Source of the DNA: Pseudomonadota bacterium
GTDB taxonomy: Bacteria > Pseudomonadota > Gammaproteobacteria > Woeseiales > Woeseiaceae
Direction of reading: 5' to 3'
NCBI GenBank assembly: GCA_027295475.1
Contig: JAPUKV010000079.1
Location: forward strand, 1 to 11,502
DNA: 11,502 nt
A program made the position numbers and the translations under genes. Positions 7,703-11,502 of this stretch are shown in pieces (positions within the stretch are counted from its first letter, which is position 1; the number at the start of each line of letters is the position of its first letter). The notes beneath the pieces were generated by a model. It ran no database searches, was not told where the DNA came from, and saw only the letters and a list, made by a program, of their open reading frames with translations.

Positions 7703-7946
7703 CGTATGTCTCCAAAAGCCAAGAAAATTTGATCCAGCATCGCGCACTATAGCGACAGAACAGCGACTGACGAATAGGTGATTTCCGCGTATCCACGCAG
7801 CTAAATGCTGTTTTTGGGACGGGTATTCACACTTCTGTCACACGAAACGCGAATAATGACATAGCAAGAGCATTTCTCAAATATGCGACAGATTTGATTT
7901 TTGTTCGGCGTCCTGCAAACTACGGTACAGGGGAGTGTGGGAGCAT
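7703..7946. promoter_or_regulatory. Divergent intergenic region between pntAa and the HNH gene
   Basis: A 244-bp gap without a gene. It holds the candidate pntAa promoter near 7746-7774 and must also carry the promoter for the rightward HNH/exonuclease pair. Stretches around 7860-7910 are AT-rich, but I find no -35/-10 pair of good spacing on the plus strand. An imperfect inverted repeat flanks 7824-7854 (ATTCACACTT / AAACGCGAAT) and is too degenerate to call an operator. Open reading frames across the gap show no protein-like character. Confidence 0.45.
7746..7774 (-). promoter_or_regulatory. Candidate sigma-70 promoter of the pnt operon
   Basis: On the minus strand TATAGT (complement of 7746-7751) has five of six matches to the -10 consensus. 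A poor -35, TTCGTC (complement of 7769-7774), sits 17 bp upstream. Transcription would start near 7739, giving a leader of about 37 nt to the pntAa ATG with its GGAG. The spacing is right, but the -35 is weak. Confidence 0.38.
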
Positions 7947-8597
7947 ATGTTTTACGGGTCAGCTTCAGATATTTCGCAGCAGGTACTGCGAACCGATGTG
8001 GCCGGCATGCCACTCGAATGGATCGATTACCGAGAGGCGGTACGCCTGTACCACACGGAGCAGGTCGCCTATGCTTGCGGCAGCCGCCTGTATACGGTGT
8101 ATGGTGGATACAGCGCGATTAGCGGCCGCCGCAGCGCGATTGACGTCAATTCGATCATTTCTACCCGTGGCACGAGCAGGGGACTGGCATTTGTGCGCAA
8201 CGAGTATGTGCCGCCACTCAATAACCGCACGTTATTCAAGCGTGATGCGAATCTGTGTCTCTATTGCGCAATGCGCTTTCCGACCAGGGATCTGACCAGA
8301 GATCACATCACGCCACTTTCGCATGGTGGCAAGGATGTCTGGAACAACGTCGCGACGGCTTGTCGCCGTTGCAATAATCATAAAGGTGGCCGGACGCCCG
8401 AGCAGGCTGCATTGCAGTTGATTGCAGTACCGTTCACACCAACTTACGCCGAGTACATTTATCTCAAGGGCCGCAAAGTTCTCGCCGACCAGATGCAGTA
8501 CCTGCTCGCACATATTCCCCGTTCCAGCCCGCTCCATGCGCGGCTCAGCGATCATCTGTCGGTCGGCGAATCAGCGGGCAATGCAATATCTGATTGA
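7947..8597 (+). CDS. HNH endonuclease with CxxC zinc pairs
   Basis: A 216-residue protein with an N-terminal region of about 90 residues (TDVAGMPLEWIDYREAVRLY near 16-35) and an HNH/zinc-finger nuclease domain at about 94-155. Visible ligands are C104-x2-C107 and C139-x2-C142. The catalytic block is RDH at 118-120, then PLSHGGKDVWNN to N134, then NNHK at 143-146. The C-terminal part is helical. The McrA/HNH_5-like arrangement suggests a metal-dependent DNA nuclease; the substrate is not evident. The ATG at 7947 has GGGAG just upstream (close spacing) and AGGGGAG at 7929-7935; a GTG at 7935 would add four residues. It overlaps the following exonuclease gene by 17 bp, so the two are probably co-translated. 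Similar HNH proteins are widespread in gammaproteobacteria, which argues for a housekeeping rather than a mobile role. Confidence 0.88.
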   Translation: MFYGSASDISQQVLRTDVAGMPLEWIDYREAVRLYHTEQVAYACGSRLYTVYGGYSAISGRRSAIDVNSIISTRGTSRGLAFVRNEYVPPLNNRTLFKRDANLCLYCAMRFPTRDLTRDHITPLSHGGKDVWNNVATACRRCNNHKGGRTPEQAALQLIAVPFTPTYAEYIYLKGRKVLADQMQYLLAHIPRSSPLHARLSDHLSVGESAGNAISD

Positions 8598-9465
8598 TGC
8601 CAGCGTTTATGTTTTTCGGGCGCATTATTCGATGCCCGACGACATGGTCGATGACGAGGGCAACCCGATAAATGCACTCTATGGTTTCTGTCGTTTTCTC
8701 GGCAACTTCATGGAGCAGGTAAAGCCGGAATACATGGCCGTTCTTTTTGACGAAAGCCTGTCGAAGTCCTTTCGGACAGAAATCTATCCCGAGTACAAAG
8801 CAAACCGCGAGCCTGCGCCGCCGGAGTTGAAGCGGCAGTTCGCGCAGTGCCGCCGGTTCACGAGAGCCCTTGGCCTGATGGAATGCGCGAGCCCGAATTA
8901 CGAGGCCGATGACCTGATCGGGACACTGGTTACGGAGGGACGAGAGAAAGGTCGACCATCCACGATCGTCAGCCGGGACAAGGATCTGACTCAGCTCGTT
9001 TCCAAGGTCGATGTGTTCTGGGATTACGCGGGGAAAGGCCGCATCAGATACGACCAGATCCCGGAATTCTTTGGTGTATGGCCGGAGCAGATCGCCGATT
9101 TCCTCGCGCTCGCCGGGGACAGCGTCGATAACATTCCAGGTGTGCCCGGCGTAGGCAAAAAGACGGCCGCTGCCCTGTTGCAGCATTTCGGCAGTCTCGA
9201 AAAAGTATATGACAACCTCGATAGCGTTCACGAAGTGAACGTTCGTGGTGCAAAAACGCTCGGGGACAAGCTGAATACGCACAAGGATGCGGCAATGCTC
9301 GCGCGCAGGCTGACCGGCCTGGTCTGCGATGCCGTGTTTGAGAGGCCAGCATCGGGATTACGTCCTGTCGCACCCGACCTCGGTGAGATCAACGCGCTAT
9401 TCGACGAAGCAGGCATCGGTCAGGCACTGCGGCGGCAGGCGGTACGCGTCTCGGATCTGGGCTGA
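8581..9465 (+). CDS. Stand-alone 5'-3' exonuclease (PolA N-domain / flap endonuclease family)
   Basis: A 294-residue PIN-like 5' nuclease, related to the N-terminal domain of DNA polymerase I, T5 exonuclease and ExoIX. It is expected to cut 5' flaps or degrade 5' ends. All nine metal-binding acids known from T5 exonuclease have counterparts here: D6 (LIDAS), D57 (VLFDES), E108/D110/D111 (YEADDL), D133/D135 (SRDKDL) and D180/D183 (LAGDSVDN). The helix-three-turn-helix follows with GVPGVGKKTAAALL at 187-200. E. coli ExoIX is shorter (about 251 aa) and lacks part of the second metal site, so this protein looks more like an active two-metal nuclease. The ATG at 8581 fits the family N-terminus; longer in-frame starts give non-homologous sequence. 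The start lies inside the end of the HNH gene. I leave the symbol blank because xni orthology is not certain. Confidence 0.9.
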   Translation: MQYLIDASVYVFRAHYSMPDDMVDDEGNPINALYGFCRFLGNFMEQVKPEYMAVLFDESLSKSFRTEIYPEYKANREPAPPELKRQFAQCRRFTRALGLMECASPNYEADDLIGTLVTEGREKGRPSTIVSRDKDLTQLVSKVDVFWDYAGKGRIRYDQIPEFFGVWPEQIADFLALAGDSVDNIPGVPGVGKKTAAALLQHFGSLEKVYDNLDSVHEVNVRGAKTLGDKLNTHKDAAMLARRLTGLVCDAVFERPASGLRPVAPDLGEINALFDEAGIGQALRRQAVRVSDLG

Positions 9466-9480
9466 ACGGAATTCTTCCGT
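9466..9480 (+). other. Small hairpin directly after the exonuclease stop
   Basis: ACGGAA-TTC-TTCCGT forms a perfect 6-bp stem with a 3-nt loop, beginning at the base after the TGA. No T-run follows, so it is at most a weak 3'-end or attenuation structure. Only 43 bp separate this stop from the next gene, so read-through into the fructosamine-kinase gene is likely. Confidence 0.35.
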
Positions 9481-9508
9481 CAGGGCGGGGCGATCTTAGA
9501 GCTTAAGG

Positions 9509-10393
9509 ATGCCTGACTGGCAAAACATCTTCGCAGCACTTCGGGAAGACGCTATTTCCGTAGCAGACAACGCCAGCCCCCGCCCCGTCGGCGGTGGTGA
9601 CATCAGCGCTGCCTGGCGAATCGATACTGTCGACGCAGCGGTCTTTGTCAAAACCGGGCCCGGGCATTCACTCGATATGTTCGAGGCAGAGGCAGAGGGG
9701 CTTCGTGAACTCCTCGCAGTAAAAGCAGTTCGCGTGCCGGAAGTTCTGGGTTGCGGTGTGACAGCAGATGGCGCGTACCTCGCGATCGAATGGATCGAGT
9801 TCGACCGGCCGACCAGCGAGACGGAGCGTCTCTTCGGACAGCAGTTGGCGGCGATGCATCGTAATTGTAAAGGGAGATTCGGTTGGCACCGCGATAATAC
9901 GATCGGCAAGACGCCTCAGCACAATCAATGGTCAAGCGACTGGGTAGAATTTTTCAGGCATCAACGCCTGGGTTTTCAGTTGCAGCTTGCATCCAGCGGC
10001 GGCTTTAGCGGTGAGCTGCAATCGGCCGGCGCGGAATTGAGTGAGAATTTCGCGCTGCTTTTTCGCGATTATCAACCGGTAGCATCGATTCTGCATGGCG
10101 ATCTCTGGGGCGGTAATTGGGCGGTGACGAACGGCCAACCTGTGATATTCGACCCAGCCGTCTATTATGGTGATCGAGAATCTGATATTGCGATGACAAG
10201 ATTATTCGGTGGATTTGGGCCTGAGTTTTATGCGGCCTATCAACAGAGCTGGCCGATGGAACCGGGCTACGAAAACAGACTCAAGCTGTATCAGCTCTAC
10301 CACATCCTCAACCATTTGAATCTTTTCGGCAGCGCTTATCTCGGCAGGGCGATGCAGTTAATCCGGGATATCAATTCAATCACTGCAGGCTAG
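9509..10393 (+). CDS. Fructosamine/ketosamine-3-kinase family protein
   Basis: A 294-residue cytoplasmic kinase of the fructosamine kinase family (E. coli YniA relatives) within the protein-kinase-like/APH fold. These enzymes phosphorylate the sugar of glycated amines so that the adduct falls off, a protein-repair reaction. The G-rich start RPVGGGDISAAWRI (25-38) stands in for the nucleotide loop. K48 in VFVKTG is the likely ATP lysine, with acidic E60/E62 on the next helix. The catalytic loop is HGDLWGGN at 196-203 and the metal-binding Asp is D215 in FDPAVYYGDRE. Length and motif order are normal. The ATG at 9509 is preceded at once by AAGG, closer than ideal. It may be transcribed with the HNH/exonuclease pair. 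Its stop overlaps the convergent VOC gene stop in a shared CTAG. Confidence 0.93.
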   Translation: MPDWQNIFAALREDAISVADNASPRPVGGGDISAAWRIDTVDAAVFVKTGPGHSLDMFEAEAEGLRELLAVKAVRVPEVLGCGVTADGAYLAIEWIEFDRPTSETERLFGQQLAAMHRNCKGRFGWHRDNTIGKTPQHNQWSSDWVEFFRHQRLGFQLQLASSGGFSGELQSAGAELSENFALLFRDYQPVASILHGDLWGGNWAVTNGQPVIFDPAVYYGDRESDIAMTRLFGGFGPEFYAAYQQSWPMEPGYENRLKLYQLYHILNHLNLFGSAYLGRAMQLIRDINSITAG

Positions 10394-11118
10394 TCTTCGT
10401 CGTCAGCAGCAAGAAAATCAGATTCGAATAAATAAAGCGTTGTTCCTTCAGGCGCCTCGATCGACAAGAATGCGGATTCGTATTCGGGATTTGTATCGAT
10501 ATTCAGGCCATGCCTTTCGACATCGGTCAAAACCCACGTCAGGTCATCGCAGACAAAACATGGGGAGGGTCTCTTGAGTGCCTTGTGCTCACTGAGTCCC
10601 AGTGACATGCCGGCGGCATCGAAGCGAAGGTGCGGTGTCGGCTCCTCGCGAAGTTCAAGTATCACCGGCGCCAGCGGTGCCCAAAAGCGACCGCCACCCA
10701 TTGCGTCGCGTGCGGGCAGACTCATTTCGAACCAATCACCACATATCGACTTTTCGACATCCTCTGCGGCCGGTGAAAACGTCCTGGCTTCGATCATTCT
10801 AATCATGTGACCATCGTGATCGCAAAAGGCTAGTTCGTTGAACACGTCACTGTCGATCTTCAGCAGATTAAAATCGAATCCGTGATCGGACATTGCGCGT
10901 GCGTGACGGGCGAGATCCCGATGGACAAAAGTCAATGTGGGCCCATCAACATCCCGATCATGCAGGCCGATACACAAACGCCCATCGCTAATGACGGCGT
11001 ATTTGTACGGCCAGATATCTCCAACCTCCAGTTCCGAAAAGCCGAGCGCCTTATAAAAACCCAGCGACTCGACGATGTCAGGTGTCTGTACGCTGATTTC
11101 TAAAAACTCCCCGAGCAA
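10390..11118 (-). CDS. Two-domain VOC (glyoxalase/bleomycin-resistance fold) protein
   Basis: A 242-residue protein made of two consecutive vicinal-oxygen-chelate-like modules, about 1-112 and 124-236. The first begins FLEISVQTPDIVESLGFYKALGF and closes with DHDGHMIRMIE, the usual D-P-D-G-x-x-I-E-L-x-E ending. The second begins WFEMSLPARD and ends EAPEGTTLYLFE. The members of this fold include glyoxalases, dioxygenases and binding proteins; the metal ligands are not clear enough here to name a substrate. The start is TTG at 11118 with GGAG (complement of 11127-11130) 8 nt upstream, lying within the hemH 3' end, and only 2 bp separate it from the hemH stop. It is therefore probably co-expressed with hemH. 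It ends convergently with the kinase gene, sharing CTAG. Confidence 0.83.
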   Translation of the reverse strand: MLGEFLEISVQTPDIVESLGFYKALGFSELEVGDIWPYKYAVISDGRLCIGLHDRDVDGPTLTFVHRDLARHARAMSDHGFDFNLLKIDSDVFNELAFCDHDGHMIRMIEARTFSPAAEDVEKSICGDWFEMSLPARDAMGGGRFWAPLAPVILELREEPTPHLRFDAAGMSLGLSEHKALKRPSPCFVCDDLTWVLTDVERHGLNIDTNPEYESAFLSIEAPEGTTLYLFESDFLAADDED

Positions 11119-11120
11119 CG

Positions 11121-11502
11121 TCAGCGCTCCGCACCCGTTTCACGTGCACGATGGAGGCTCTTGTCCATTTCACGCGCCGCTTCAGACAGGCTCCAGTCCG
11201 GGGATGCTTCCGGCCAGCCTGCGACATTTCTTTCGATCAGGCGGCACAAGAAACTGATGTGGTCGTCGCGCGCATTGAGCGCCGGTATGTAGCGAAGCTC
11301 TCCGCCACCGCTTGCGGTGAAGTCGCCGGCGTAGCGCATTGCGATCTCTTCAAGAGTCTCGAGACAATCCACGGCGAACCCCGGGCACACGACGTCGATT
11401 TTATCGAGTTTCTCTACGCCCCAGGTTCTTATAATTTCATCCGTGTACGGCCGCAACCATTCTTCCCGGCCAACACGCGATTGAAAACTTATCTGCCAGC
11501 TG
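11121..11502 (-). CDS. hemH: Ferrochelatase, C-terminal part (5' end beyond right edge)
   Basis: Catalyses the last step of protoheme synthesis, insertion of Fe2+ into protoporphyrin IX, at the inner membrane or in the cytoplasm. Only the last about 126 residues are in the window. The visible sequence starts at SWQISFQSRVGREEWLRPYT, a conserved ferrochelatase segment. CPGFAVDCLETLEEI, the typical C-terminal-domain motif, follows, then GGELRYIPALNARDDHISFL. The tail after this is about 35 residues and unremarkable. The stop at 11121-11123 is a TGA, with the VOC gene starting 2 bp downstream. Family identity is clear; the N-terminal half cannot be judged. Confidence 0.95.
   Translation of the reverse strand, partial: SWQISFQSRVGREEWLRPYTDEIIRTWGVEKLDKIDVVCPGFAVDCLETLEEIAMRYAGDFTASGGGELRYIPALNARDDHISFLCRLIERNVAGWPEASPDWSLSEAAREMDKSLHRARETGAER

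Noticed and set aside
7703..7747. Longer pntAa start at the ATG at 7747
   Set aside because: It adds 15 residues absent from the family, overlaps the candidate -10 box, and the ATG at 7702 has a well-placed GGAG.
7824..7854. Imperfect inverted repeat ATTCACACTT / AAACGCGAAT upstream of the HNH gene
   Set aside because: Only about 7 of 10 positions match and no known operator fits.
8545..9282. 245-codon minus-strand open frame opposite the exonuclease
   Set aside because: Shadow; the plus strand carries the full set of 5' nuclease metal ligands.
9466..9480. Hairpin after the exonuclease gene as an intrinsic terminator
   Set aside because: Six-bp stem and no T-run; the next gene starts 28 bp later.

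Overview
The window reads as a stretch of chromosome from a moderately GC-rich gammaproteobacterium, most likely an environmental lineage. The reasons are the priA-argS gene order, the Pseudomonas-like N-terminus of ArgS, the sigma factor/DUF3619-like/DUF3106 cassette and the three-subunit proton-translocating transhydrogenase. I see no phage, plasmid or transposase gene, no rRNA or tRNA and no CRISPR array. Assignment below class level is not possible from the sequence alone.

Layout: (1) 1-2797, minus strand: priA (primosomal helicase) followed by the 5' part of argS, which runs off the left edge. (2) 2798-3023: a divergent intergenic region with small palindromes and direct repeats. (3) 3024-4782, plus strand: four overlapping genes encoding an ECF-like sigma factor, a single-pass membrane protein (DUF3619-like), a small acidic exported protein or lipoprotein, and a basic exported DUF3106-type protein built of 18-residue repeats. 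(4) 4819-4882: a 28-bp-armed hairpin of REP type between two convergent transcription units. (5) 4903-7702, minus strand: the pntAa-pntAb-pntB operon. (6) 7947-9465, plus strand: an HNH endonuclease overlapping a stand-alone 5'-3' (flap-type) exonuclease. (7) 9509-10393, plus strand: a fructosamine-kinase family protein. (8) 10390-11502, minus strand: the C-terminal part of hemH followed by a two-domain VOC (glyoxalase-fold) protein.

Most genes are housekeeping: replication restart, tRNA charging, NADPH supply and heme synthesis. The parts least explained by known biology are the sigma-factor cassette, which looks like a self-contained envelope-signalling module with a possible membrane anti-sigma factor and two exported products, and the coupled HNH/flap-exonuclease pair. 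The REP-like hairpin suggests a dispersed repeat family elsewhere in the genome.
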